Below are positions 1 through 7,059 of a stretch of 16,366 nucleotides of DNA, in pieces. Position 1 is the first letter of the stretch. Each line of letters opens with the position of its first letter. The stretch spans positions 1-16,366 of the forward strand of contig JAQBBE010000151.1 in assembly GCA_032126435.1 (NCBI GenBank). The letters are read 5' to 3'. A program made the translations under genes and the position numbers. Below the pieces are notes generated by a model. It ran no database searches. It saw nothing but the letters and a program-made list of their open reading frames with translations, and was not told the DNA's origin. This DNA comes from JAAXQD01 sp032126435. GTDB taxonomy: Bacteria; Desulfobacterota; Desulfobacteria; Desulfobacterales; UBA11574.

Positions 1-1
1 T

Positions 2-2119
2 AAGGAAAAAGAATTTGACAAAGACATCCAAAACCTCATCCGTTTTTATCGGGAAAAAGGGTATCCGGATGTTGTTGTGAACTCCGTTGTCAAGAAAGAT
101 GCCAAAACTCAAAATGTTGCTCTTTTGATACGCATCGATGAGGGTTCCAGATATGACATTGAATTTCAAGGCAACAAAGCGTTTTGGGATTTTACGCTGA
201 AAAAAGATCTGATCCTGTTTAAGGACGGCAATAGAAAGGATTTGGGTCTTAGGAAAAGTATCCGCAAGATTAAGAAACGTTACCTTGATTCGGGATATAT
301 GGACTGCCGGATAGAGATGAAATCTGAAAAAAAACAAGAAGCCGGCCGACCGGTGCGTAAAGTTCGCCTGTTGATTGAAGAGGGGCTACAATACGTCGTA
401 AATTCCTTTAATTTTAAAGGAAATTTTGCGTTTGATTCAAAAAAGATCAAAAAACAGACGTTGACCCGAACTCCGGGGATTTTCGCAAACGGAGCATTTG
501 TTCAGGAAACCTTAGAAGAGGATAAACGTGCCATTACATCTCGTTACCTCAAACAGGGATATATGGATACGGTCGTGAAGGATGAAGTAAAATCGCCTAA
601 AGACATTAAGGACGGAAAACAGAATGTAGACATCACAATCGGGATTGAAGAGGGGGTTCAGACACACGTACGGTCGTTAGCAATCCATGGGCTGACCGTG
701 CTATCAGAATATCAAGCGCTTGAGGCCATCACTTTGAAAAAAGGATCTGTTTTCCGAAACTATATGATTCGCAGTGATGAAAACACGCTGTCTTCTCTGA
801 TTTCCGAGAAGGGATACCCCCATGTTAAGATAAAGGGGATCGCCGTCATCAGCGAGGACAATACTGAAGCTGCAGTAACTTATGAGGTTGACGAAGGATC
901 TCTTGTTAGAATGGGTCAAGTTGCTTGTACCGGTAATTTCCGTACCCAAAGACGCGTGATAGACAATGAACTTAAACTCGATCCAGGAGAGCCGTTTTCG
1001 CTGAAAAAATTTTTGGAATCTCAGCGCAATATCCGTGATATCGGAGCTTTTGACTCGTTGCGTTTTAACACTTACGGGTTAAAGGAAAAAGAAGATAGAG
1101 TAAATCTGCTTTTAGAATTGGAAGAGAAAAAACCTTACTATGTCCAATCCGGCGTAGGGTACGATACAGAAAGAAAGTTTTACGGCAACATCCTGGCCGG
1201 TGATCACAACCTTTTTGGATTAAACAAGGGGATTTGGGCCAGTACGGAAATCAGCCAGATAGGGTACCGGGGTGATTTGGGCATCGTTGAGCCCAGGTTT
1301 CTGGGAACTCGGATCAAGTCGGCAATAAACATGTTCAGTGAAAAAAGGGAAGATTTCAACACAGATTTCGGCACCAGAGAAAGGGGCGTTTCATTATCAT
1401 TCAACCGCAAAATTTTTCAGAAATTTAACGCAGACCTTTCTTTTGTTTATATATATAAGAAACAGTACCCGCGTGACTCTGAACCCATACCTTTAGGTGA
1501 AGAAGACGAATATGAGCCCAGAGAAATTTTAACCATAAGCCCCTCTTTGGTCTATAATTCAATCGATTCCTATACCCGCCCCAGAAAAGGTCTTTTTTCT
1601 TCTTTGCTTTTGGATTTTTCCAAGGGGATCGATAGTTCTCTGGATGATTTTTTTAGATATCGCTTCGAGGTCCGAAAATATTATACACCGATAGAAAATC
1701 TGACATTTGCCTTACGAGGACGGGTCGGGGACATCACCCCCTTTGAGGACGCCAGCACGATTCCGGAAGACCAGCTTTTTTTCCTGGGCGGGACATCCAC
1801 TGTGCGGGGATTTGACGAAAACCTACTTCGATTTGACTCGGCCGGCAAGGGTGTTGGAGGGCTAACGACAGTCTTGGGTAATATAGAGGCGAGGATAGAC
1901 TTGGGACCTGATTTTGAGGTTTCTTTTTTCTACGACATCGGCAGCGTTCGAAACGCGATTGTCGACGAAGGTTCGGATGAGTTCCGTTCATCAGTTGGGG
2001 TTGGATTGCACTATATCACACAAATCGGTCCCATGGGGGTCTATTACGGGCACAAACTGAATAGAAAAGATCAAGAAAGCGCAGGGAGATTCCATTTCAC
2101 CATAGGGTTTAGATTTTAG
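2..2119 (+). CDS. Omp85-family outer-membrane protein (BamA/TamA-like), 5' truncated by window edge
   Basis: The reading frame is already open at base 2, so the gene starts upstream; the first in-window start-like codon (GTG at 77) lies inside a POTRA repeat and is not a real start. The visible part is about 705 residues. The N-terminal half reads as one partial plus four complete POTRA repeats, each ending in an (I/V)-(D/E)-E-G type strand (RIDEG, LIEEG, GIEEG, YEVDEG), followed by a C-terminal Omp85 beta-barrel. The barrel carries the diagnostic GGTSTVRGF segment (VRGF at 1802-1813) and ends in a phenylalanine (TIGFRF), the usual outer-membrane beta-signal. Family knowledge: Omp85 proteins insert or assemble outer-membrane beta-barrel proteins. 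BamA and TamA cannot be separated without the missing N-terminus and upstream neighbours. The stop lies 15 bp from the convergent murI stop, with no clear terminator between them. Confidence 0.9.
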   Translation, partial: KEKEFDKDIQNLIRFYREKGYPDVVVNSVVKKDAKTQNVALLIRIDEGSRYDIEFQGNKAFWDFTLKKDLILFKDGNRKDLGLRKSIRKIKKRYLDSGYMDCRIEMKSEKKQEAGRPVRKVRLLIEEGLQYVVNSFNFKGNFAFDSKKIKKQTLTRTPGIFANGAFVQETLEEDKRAITSRYLKQGYMDTVVKDEVKSPKDIKDGKQNVDITIGIEEGVQTHVRSLAIHGLTVLSEYQALEAITLKKGSVFRNYMIRSDENTLSSLISEKGYPHVKIKGIAVISEDNTEAAVTYEVDEGSLVRMGQVACTGNFRTQRRVIDNELKLDPGEPFSLKKFLESQRNIRDIGAFDSLRFNTYGLKEKEDRVNLLLELEEKKPYYVQSGVGYDTERKFYGNILAGDHNLFGLNKGIWASTEISQIGYRGDLGIVEPRFLGTRIKSAINMFSEKREDFNTDFGTRERGVSLSFNRKIFQKFNADLSFVYIYKKQYPRDSEPIPLGEEDEYEPREILTISPSLVYNSIDSYTRPRKGLFSSLLLDFSKGIDSSLDDFFRYRFEVRKYYTPIENLTFALRGRVGDITPFEDASTIPEDQLFFLGGTSTVRGFDENLLRFDSAGKGVGGLTTVLGNIEARIDLGPDFEVSFFYDIGSVRNAIVDEGSDEFRSSVGVGLHYITQIGPMGVYYGHKLNRKDQESAGRFHFTIGFRF

Positions 2120-2134
2120 TCGATTAAGGAAAGA

Positions 2135-2920
2135 TTATAATTTTACATGCTCAAGGAATACATTCCTTTTAAGTGTGGTCTGTGCCGTCTTTTTAAACTG
2201 TTCGGTGATATCCGATACAAAGAGTCTGAACGCGTTGTTTTTGCTCAGTTGCTTGTCAACTTCAGGATGCGTATCCAAAAAGAATTTTACGTTTTCGGCA
2301 ATCGCAATTGAAGAGTCTATGATATGGACCCTTTTTCCGATTTTTCTTTGGATTTTGTCTTTTAAAAGGGGATAATGGGTGCATCCCAGAATCAGCGTGT
2401 CTATCTGTCTGACTTTTAATGGATGGAGGTATTTTTTTATGATCATCACCGTTTCAGGTTTTTTCATCCAACCCTCTTCCACCAGGGGAACCAGTAACGG
2501 GCAGGCCGCTGAATAGACTTTTGCATCCGGTTTTATGGCCTTTATTTTATGTTCATAGATGCCGCTTTTGATTGTGGCGCGTGTTCCGATAACTCCAATT
2601 ATTAACTTTTTGGAAATATCGACCGCTTTTTCCGTTGCAGGTGTAACGACCTCGAATATGGGCATGTCGTAATTTTCGGCAACACGGTCAGCCGCCACGC
2701 TTGAAACGGTGTTGCAGGCCATAACGATAAGCTTTGCACCTTGCTTAATAAGAAAGTCGGTATTTTCAAGTGCATATCCGACCACGGTTTCAGGACTCTT
2801 GCTCCCATACGGCGTACGGGCGGTATCGCCAAAATAGATCATGTCATAGCCGGGGAGTTGCTCCATGAGAGATTTGACAACGGTAAGACCACCGATTCCT
2901 GAATCGAATATTCCTATCAT
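2135..2920 (-). CDS. murI: Glutamate racemase MurI
   Basis: The product is 261 residues, the normal size for the family. It interconverts L- and D-glutamate in the cytoplasm and so supplies D-Glu for peptidoglycan. Visible signatures are FDSGIGG at the N-terminus (Asp6-Ser7), GDTARTPYG (31-39), the first catalytic cysteine in MACNT (Cys69), and the second in GCTHYPLL (Cys180, with His182). The residue pattern is that of a complete, active two-cysteine racemase. The ATG is preceded by AAGGA about 6 nt upstream. A TATAAT box lies upstream on this strand with no good -35. The gene converges with the Omp85 gene and diverges from the small gene at 3006, so it is probably monocistronic. Confidence 0.96.
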   Translation of the reverse strand: MIGIFDSGIGGLTVVKSLMEQLPGYDMIYFGDTARTPYGSKSPETVVGYALENTDFLIKQGAKLIVMACNTVSSVAADRVAENYDMPIFEVVTPATEKAVDISKKLIIGVIGTRATIKSGIYEHKIKAIKPDAKVYSAACPLLVPLVEEGWMKKPETVMIIKKYLHPLKVRQIDTLILGCTHYPLLKDKIQRKIGKRVHIIDSSIAIAENVKFFLDTHPEVDKQLSKNNAFRLFVSDITEQFKKTAQTTLKRNVFLEHVKL

Positions 2921-2953
2921 ATCATCCTTTTTGTTGATTTTTTATTCGATGCG

Positions 2954-2974
2954 ATTATATTTACGTATTTACGT
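2954..2974 (-). promoter_or_regulatory. Candidate murI promoter region: TATAAT plus tandem ATTTACGT repeat
   Basis: On the minus strand a perfect TATAAT (2959-2954) lies 33 bp before the murI start. Two exact back-to-back copies of ATTTACGT (2959-2966 and 2967-2974, + strand) sit directly upstream of it, where a -35 element would be. No TTGACA-like -35 is visible. The repeat could be an operator or activator site between the divergent genes; this is inference from position only. Confidence 0.4.
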
Positions 2975-3005
2975 TAACCTCCATGACCAAAATCGAGGCG
3001 CTTAT

Positions 3006-3287
3006 ATGGATTTGCAAAATCAGACTCCGGCCATGAGCCAGAAAATTTTCAATCAAGGCCTTTCCGTGGAGACGGTTTCAGTATATCTGATATGTTGCAA
3101 CCTCTCGGACAATGACATGGCAATCTCTACGAAGAATCTTTCCAGCATGTGGAACGGTGCCGAAGCGTTGTTGCTTGAAGGCCTGAAAGATCTCGAAGAA
3201 CAAAATATTCTCCGCAAGATTCTCTCTGACAGGGAGGGGAATAATATTTACCAACTTTTGGATGTAAAGCGCTGGAAGTCCTCATGA
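3006..3287 (+). CDS. Small hypothetical protein, winged-helix-like
   Basis: The product is 93 residues, starting at the ATG preceded by GAGG (spacing 7 nt). The same frame is open back to 2865, but that extension would overlap the start of murI and lacks a ribosome site, so I reject it. Sequence features: a segment rich in order-promoting residues (LSVETVSVYLICC, then a SSMW-centred turn), then AEALLLEGLKDLEEQNILRK, which resembles the recognition-helix-plus-wing pattern 'al..Le..giirk' of small winged helix-turn-helix domains. I cannot name a family. There are no transmembrane segments or signal peptide. The TGA stop overlaps the convergent ykgJ stop within the palindrome TCATGA. A DNA-binding role is only suggested. 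Confidence 0.6.
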   Translation: MDLQNQTPAMSQKIFNQGLSVETVSVYLICCNLSDNDMAISTKNLSSMWNGAEALLLEGLKDLEEQNILRKILSDREGNNIYQLLDVKRWKSS

Positions 3288-3671
3288 GTTTTTTGAAAGT
3301 TCTTGGGTAATATACGTTTTGATGGTGCTGTCAGGCACATCCGTGCGAATGCCCGGACATAGCGAAGCCATGATGTGCCAGTTATTTATATCAACCAGTA
3401 TGCTTTTCAGAAACGGCCAATTTTTGCACATCCGGGGTTTAACCGGATGAATGGAGCACCGTCCGTCCCAGAATATGCAGTACCTATCCCTTCCCTGGGC
3501 CAGAAGCGGCTTCCCGCCCGAAACCTGACAGTATTCCTCAACAAACGTCTTGGAATCTGTATTAACGCTGGCGGCAATCTTTTCAATCTCTTTTTCGGTT
3601 ACAAAAGTTCCCCCGAATCCTTTGCAGCAATCGCCGCATTGCTGGCATTTGAAAATATCCGTGGTTTTCAT
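3282..3671 (-). CDS. YkgJ-family cysteine-cluster protein (putative metal-binding)
   Basis: The product is 129 residues with the YkgJ/UPF0153 pattern: C-x2-C-G-D-C-C near the N-terminus (Cys9, 12, 15, 16), then YCIFWDGRCSIHPVKPRMCKNWPF (Cys65, 72, 82) and a later Cys before PGIRTD. These cysteines are thought to bind zinc or an iron-sulfur cluster; the biochemical role is not established. The start ATG is 4 nt beyond the recR stop and has no convincing Shine-Dalgarno, so translation is probably coupled to recR. It is the last gene of the dnaX-ybaB-recR block, and its stop overlaps the stop of the convergent small gene by 6 bp. Confidence 0.85.
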   Translation of the reverse strand: MKTTDIFKCQQCGDCCKGFGGTFVTEKEIEKIAASVNTDSKTFVEEYCQVSGGKPLLAQGRDRYCIFWDGRCSIHPVKPRMCKNWPFLKSILVDINNWHIMASLCPGIRTDVPDSTIKTYITQELSKNS

Positions 3672-3675
3672 ATCG

Positions 3676-4275
3676 TTATATCGGATGCCGGCTCTTCATG
3701 GCCGTTTTTAAGGTAACTTGGTCAACATATTTCAGGTCACCGCCTATCGGGACGCCTGACGCAATTCGCGTCACTTTAACCGGATAATTTCCCAAAAGTT
3801 CTGCAATGTAAGCGGCAGTGGACTCGCCCTCGATATTTGTACTTGTGGCAAGAACAACCTCTTGGATCTTTCCTTGAGCGATTCTTGAGATAAGTTCTTT
3901 AATCCTGATGTTATCCGGCCCCACACCGTCCATTGGAGAGAGCGCGCCTTCCAGGATGTGGTACAGTCCCGTAAAAGCCCCCGATTTTTCAATCGCCACC
4001 ATATCTGCCGGCTGCTCCACCACACATAAAATAGAGAAATCTCTATTCCTGTCCCTGCAAATATTGCAAATTTCAGCGTCACTGAGTGAAAAGCACATGG
4101 CGCATAATCTTATTTTTTCTTTGACTTCCATGATGCTGTGGGCCAGACGATCCGCCTCTCTACGCGGCGCCCGGAGTATATGCATCGCAAGTCGATCGGC
4201 GGTTTTTTCTCCGATTCCCGGAAGCTTGGAGAGGTTTTTTATCAATTCCCGAACAGATTCTGGATAATAACTCAT
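3676..4275 (-). CDS. recR: Recombination mediator protein RecR
   Basis: The product is 199 residues from the ATG that gives the family N-terminus MSYYPESVRELIKNLSKLPG. A TTG 15 bp further upstream (4290) would add five residues but has no better ribosome site and is not typical of the family. Domains in order: helix-hairpin-helix (about 16-34, LPGIGEKTADRLA), a C4 zinc finger (Cys58, 61, 70, 73) and a Toprim domain (from about 82, with Glu87 in CVVEQP, then the GALSPMDGVGPDNI stretch) and a conserved C-terminus with GVPIGGDLKYVDQVTL. Family role: with RecO (and RecF) it helps load RecA onto SSB-coated single-stranded DNA. The gene lies 26 bp after ybaB, the classic dnaX-ybaB-recR order. Confidence 0.97.
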   Translation of the reverse strand: MSYYPESVRELIKNLSKLPGIGEKTADRLAMHILRAPRREADRLAHSIMEVKEKIRLCAMCFSLSDAEICNICRDRNRDFSILCVVEQPADMVAIEKSGAFTGLYHILEGALSPMDGVGPDNIRIKELISRIAQGKIQEVVLATSTNIEGESTAAYIAELLGNYPVKVTRIASGVPIGGDLKYVDQVTLKTAMKSRHPI

Positions 4276-4301
4276 GGCGATGACTTTCAATCCCGAAGTG
4301 T

Positions 4302-4613
4302 CTACATTAAACCCGGTATATTCATACCTCCGGTAAGTTTGCTCATCTCTCCGGAGACCATTTCCTGCGATTTTATTAAGGCGTCATTTATTGCTGCCAG
4401 TATCAAATCCTGAAGCATTTCCAAATCATCCGGGTCAACAACTTCCTTTTCGATCTGAATGGATACCACTTGTTGCCTGCCGTTGGCGACAACCTTTACC
4501 ATTCCGCCGCCTGAAGTTGTTTCAATCGTTTTTTCAGCCAATTCTTCTTGTAATTTCAGCATTTTAGATTGAAGCTGCTGGGCTTGCTTCATCATCTTTC
4601 CCATGCCTTTCAT
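4302..4613 (-). CDS. ybaB: YbaB/EbfC family nucleoid-associated protein
   Basis: The product is 103 residues, typical of the family. It begins MKGMGKMMKQAQQLQSKM, a long amphipathic helix, followed by the conserved central motif TSGGGMVKVVANG and ends in a short Gly/Met-rich tail (GGMNIPGLM). Family members form dimers with a tweezer shape and bind DNA, with nucleoid and regulatory roles. A strong AGGAGG precedes the ATG and lies next to the dnaX TAG stop (gap 11 nt), indicating operon expression and coupled translation. Confidence 0.95.
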   Translation of the reverse strand: MKGMGKMMKQAQQLQSKMLKLQEELAEKTIETTSGGGMVKVVANGRQQVVSIQIEKEVVDPDDLEMLQDLILAAINDALIKSQEMVSGEMSKLTGGMNIPGLM

Positions 4614-4624
4614 TGAAATCCCTC

Positions 4625-6295
4625 CTATAAAATTTTGACATCAACAACGTTGCCGTTGAAAATCTCTAAAGCATCGGTAACCAGAGGGTGGCTTAAAGCC
4701 TCCTGTTTCAAACGGCCCGCCTGGCTTTTCTTTTCCTGATGTTCCGGGTCTTTTATTTTTTTGGACACAACAACGACATCCATCTCTTTGCCAAAAAAAT
4801 CGCTGCAAACTTTTTTGATAATCGCTTCATTTTTATTCCGCAGGATCATATTTATATTAAAATGGCTTCCGTTAACTTCGATTTCAATGCGATGGTCGGC
4901 CAGTTTTTTTATTATGGAGTTTTTCAGATTGGCTGCGAGAGACGGATGTTTTTCTGAAATAATCGATAAAAGTCTTTTCCATGTGCCCTTAATATCCTCA
5001 TCATGATCGACCGGTATTTCCGGTGCCGAAGCAAAAGTCTCAAGGGATTCTGCTGTTCCTGTTACCCTGTTTAATGTTGATTGTGAATCTTTCCTCTCAT
5101 CCTGGGGAGAAGACCTGTTTTCAGTGACAACAAAGTCGGTTTTGGTTTCATAAATATCTTTTCTAAAATTATCGAGCTTTTCGATAAGAACATCAATGGG
5201 TAGCGCCGGTTTTGTCTGAAATATCCGAATAAAAACCGTTTCTATGGCAAGCCTTGGATGCGAAGAATGGTCTATGGTAATCTCTTCTTTAAACAGCAGA
5301 TCAAAAATCTGGTTCAAAAAAATTGTTGGGACCTTCTTTACCTGATCCAGAATTAAGTCTATTTCATGCGCCGGAATATCCACCAGTTTACGGTTTTTTT
5401 CCCCCATCTTGACGATCAACAGATTCCTGAAATGTTCAATCAGGTCTGCATACAGTTTTTTCATATCATGGCCTGCGCTGTAAACCTCATCCAGAATGTC
5501 TAGAATCTCTGCAATATCTCCCCGAAAAACAGCGCCCGAAATTTTAAAAATAATTTCTCTATCGACGACCCCTAATATGTCAAGTACATAGTCATGTGAA
5601 ATCGTTCCTTGGGTGCAGGATATGACTTGATCCAAAAGACTCAGACCGTCTCTCATGCTTCCGTTTGCATCCCGAGCAATTAACCCCAAGCTCTTAGGAT
5701 CTATCTCAACACCTTCTTTCTTGCAGATCTTTTCCATATGTTCGGAAATCGATTCAACATCTATACGTCTGAAATCATGCCGCTGGCATCTGGAAAGAAT
5801 GGTTATGGGAATCTTTCGAGGCTCCGTAGTGGCAAAAATAAACATAACATGGGACGGCGGTTCTTCCAGAGTTTTTAAAAGCGCATTAAAGGCGGCGATG
5901 CTGAGCATGTGAACTTCATCAATAATATATATTTTGTAGAGGCTGTGGGCAGGCATGTACTTGACGTTTCCACGAAGTTCCCTGATCTGATCAACGCTGT
6001 TGTTTGAGGCGCCGTCAATCTCGAAAACATCTGCGGCATACCCTGCGGTGATCTCCTTGCAGGAACTGCATTGGTTACATGGAACGGGCACAGGACCGTC
6101 TTTACAATTCATGGCCTTGGCCAATATACGGCCAACCGTTGTTTTTCCGGTCCCCCTCGGCCCTGAAAACAGGATTGCATGGGCCACACGGCCGGCTGAA
6201 ATAGCGTTTTTCAACGTCCGTGTAATGTGATCCTGCTTGACAACCTCATCAAAGGTTTGAGGGCGATATTTACGTGCAAGTACGAGATAGGACAT
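4625..6295 (-). CDS. dnaX: DNA polymerase III subunit gamma/tau
   Basis: The product is 556 residues. The AAA+ core is complete: Walker A GPRGTGKT (45-52), zinc-binding cysteines 64, 73, 76 and 79, Walker B IIDEVH (124-129), sensor 1 FATTEP (154-159), SRC arginine finger (Arg169), and sensor 2 GSMRDGLSLLDQ. A collar domain III follows to about residue 370, then a less conserved C-terminal region with a tau-like globular end. It is the ATPase core of the clamp loader, loading the beta clamp and joining polymerase to helicase. The ATG start gives the standard MSYLVLARKYRPQTF. AGGA lies about 10 nt upstream. It heads the block with ybaB, recR and ykgJ. An in-frame A-AAA-AAC heptamer (5399-5393) is discussed under findings. 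Whether a short gamma form is made cannot be told here. Confidence 0.97.
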   Translation of the reverse strand: MSYLVLARKYRPQTFDEVVKQDHITRTLKNAISAGRVAHAILFSGPRGTGKTTVGRILAKAMNCKDGPVPVPCNQCSSCKEITAGYAADVFEIDGASNNSVDQIRELRGNVKYMPAHSLYKIYIIDEVHMLSIAAFNALLKTLEEPPSHVMFIFATTEPRKIPITILSRCQRHDFRRIDVESISEHMEKICKKEGVEIDPKSLGLIARDANGSMRDGLSLLDQVISCTQGTISHDYVLDILGVVDREIIFKISGAVFRGDIAEILDILDEVYSAGHDMKKLYADLIEHFRNLLIVKMGEKNRKLVDIPAHEIDLILDQVKKVPTIFLNQIFDLLFKEEITIDHSSHPRLAIETVFIRIFQTKPALPIDVLIEKLDNFRKDIYETKTDFVVTENRSSPQDERKDSQSTLNRVTGTAESLETFASAPEIPVDHDEDIKGTWKRLLSIISEKHPSLAANLKNSIIKKLADHRIEIEVNGSHFNINMILRNKNEAIIKKVCSDFFGKEMDVVVVSKKIKDPEHQEKKSQAGRLKQEALSHPLVTDALEIFNGNVVDVKIL

Positions 6296-6319
6296 AAAGC
6301 GTTTTTCCTAACCTGGATA

Positions 6320-6488
6320 CGAGACCTTTGAAAAACGCCCCCTTTCGCCCAATTCCTGCGTCAGGCTCAAATTTTAACCCGCCACCGATCTTTGGCGGGT
6401 TAATCCTCAAAATACAAATGTATTCTTGAGGTTAAATTTTTCACCTTTCTTGGTCTTGAGCAAAATTGAACATTTTTCAAAGGTCTCG
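6320..6488. repeat. 169-bp palindromic element with perfect 16-bp terminal inverted repeats (MITE-like)
   Basis: The left end CGAGACCTTTGAAAAA (6320-6335) is matched by its exact reverse complement at 6473-6488. Inside are two further hairpins: a perfect 10-bp stem TTAACCCGCC/GGCGGGTTAA with a 10-nt loop (6374-6403) and CCTCAA-AATAC/GTATT-CTTGAGG (6405-6431). No protein is encoded. Size and structure fit a miniature inverted-repeat transposable element or a REP/BIME-like repeat. I see no unambiguous target-site duplication. It lies between the serine tRNAs and dnaX, all read leftwards, so its hairpins may also act in transcription termination or RNA processing; that is inference. Confidence 0.75.
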
Positions 6489-6521
6489 ATGCTAACTTTG
6501 ATGCTGAATCTGATATTTAAA

Positions 6522-6615
6522 TGGCGGAGAGAGAGGGATTCGAACCCTCGGTGCCGCTTTTGACAGCACACACGATTTCCAGTCGTGCTCCTTCGGCCAG
6601 CTCGGACATCTCTCC
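6522..6615 (-). tRNA. tRNA-Ser (GGA)
   Basis: A class II tRNA of 94 nt including the encoded CCA. The acceptor stem GGAGAGA pairs with TCTCTCC, followed by G and CCA. The anticodon arm is CACGA-CTGGAAA-TCGTG, giving anticodon GGA (reads UCU/UCC). A long variable arm (TGTGCTGTCAAAAGCGGCACC region) and the T-arm GAGGG-TTCGAAT-CCCTC are present. It lies 44 bp after the companion tRNA-Ser and probably shares its transcript. Confidence 0.97.
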
Positions 6616-6659
6616 GGAAATATTGGGGGCAAGTATCAGTTTTTTTAGGTGCTATTTTA

Positions 6660-6752
6660 TGGCGGAGAGGGTGGGATTTGAACCCACGATCCCGTTTTTG
6701 ACAGGATACCGCTTTTCGAGAGCGGGGCCTTAAGCCGCTCGGCCACCTCTCC
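6660..6752 (-). tRNA. tRNA-Ser (CGA)
   Basis: A class II tRNA of 93 nt with encoded CCA. The acceptor stem GGAGAGG pairs with CCTCTCC. The anticodon arm is CCGCT-CTCGAAA-AGCGG, giving anticodon CGA (reads UCG). The T-arm is GTGGG-TTCAAAT-CCCAC and there is a long variable arm typical of serine isoacceptors. It is the promoter-proximal gene of the tRNA pair. Confidence 0.97.
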
Positions 6753-6785
6753 ATCATTCTCAAGCCCTGAAATACCGGTAGGTTC

Positions 6786-6813
6786 AATATACTTTTTTGA
6801 TATTCCCTGTCAA
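6786..6813 (-). promoter_or_regulatory. Sigma70-type promoter for the serine tRNA pair
   Basis: On the minus strand TTGACA (6813-6808) is followed by a 16-bp spacer and TATATT (6791-6786). It lies about 33 bp upstream of the 5' end of tRNA-Ser(CGA), as expected for a stable-RNA promoter with a short leader. Confidence 0.75.
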
Positions 6814-6974
6814 TAATCTTATTTTATATGGGACGAAATAACAACAGGCTTTTTAGGCGCCGTTTAAATCGGGGTCATGGTAAAAAATAAAAATTACAGA
6901 GTTATATCCAACTGCAGACACGATCGTAAAAAAAGTTGAAAATGTCCTTTTTATCGATCCGTAAATTTTATCAC

Positions 6975-7003
6975 TTGAACAAGGTGTTTCTTTATAGTAT
7001 CAG
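6975..7003 (+). promoter_or_regulatory. Weak candidate promoter for the DUF1015 gene
   Basis: TTGAAC (6975-6980), a 17-bp spacer and TATCAG (6998-7003), each hexamer matching four of six consensus positions, lie 56 bp before the start codon. The rest of 6814-7059 holds no gene that I can see. Confidence 0.3.
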
Positions 7004-7059
7004 TTCGGCTCATTGAAAAATTTGCCAATAACTTACCTATAAAAAAGGAATTTTAAAAC

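Noticed and set aside
2865..3005. N-terminal extension of the small plus-strand gene to 2865
   Set aside because: It would overlap the murI start in antisense and has no ribosome site; the ATG at 3006 has GAGG at proper spacing.
4276..4290. TTG start five codons upstream for recR
   Set aside because: The ATG at 4275 gives the standard RecR N-terminus; the TTG has no better Shine-Dalgarno.
4790..4802. T-TTT-TTT slippery run near the dnaX 3' end
   Set aside because: It lies near residue 498, in the C-terminal domain, and a slip there would only replace the extreme tail; no sign of use.
6407..6787. Open frames over the tRNA pair on both strands, including the plus-strand 'AEREGFEPS' and 'AERVGFEPT' peptides at 6521-6733
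   Set aside because: These are translations of the serine tRNA genes or their antisense, a well-known artefact; the tRNA folds explain the sequence completely.
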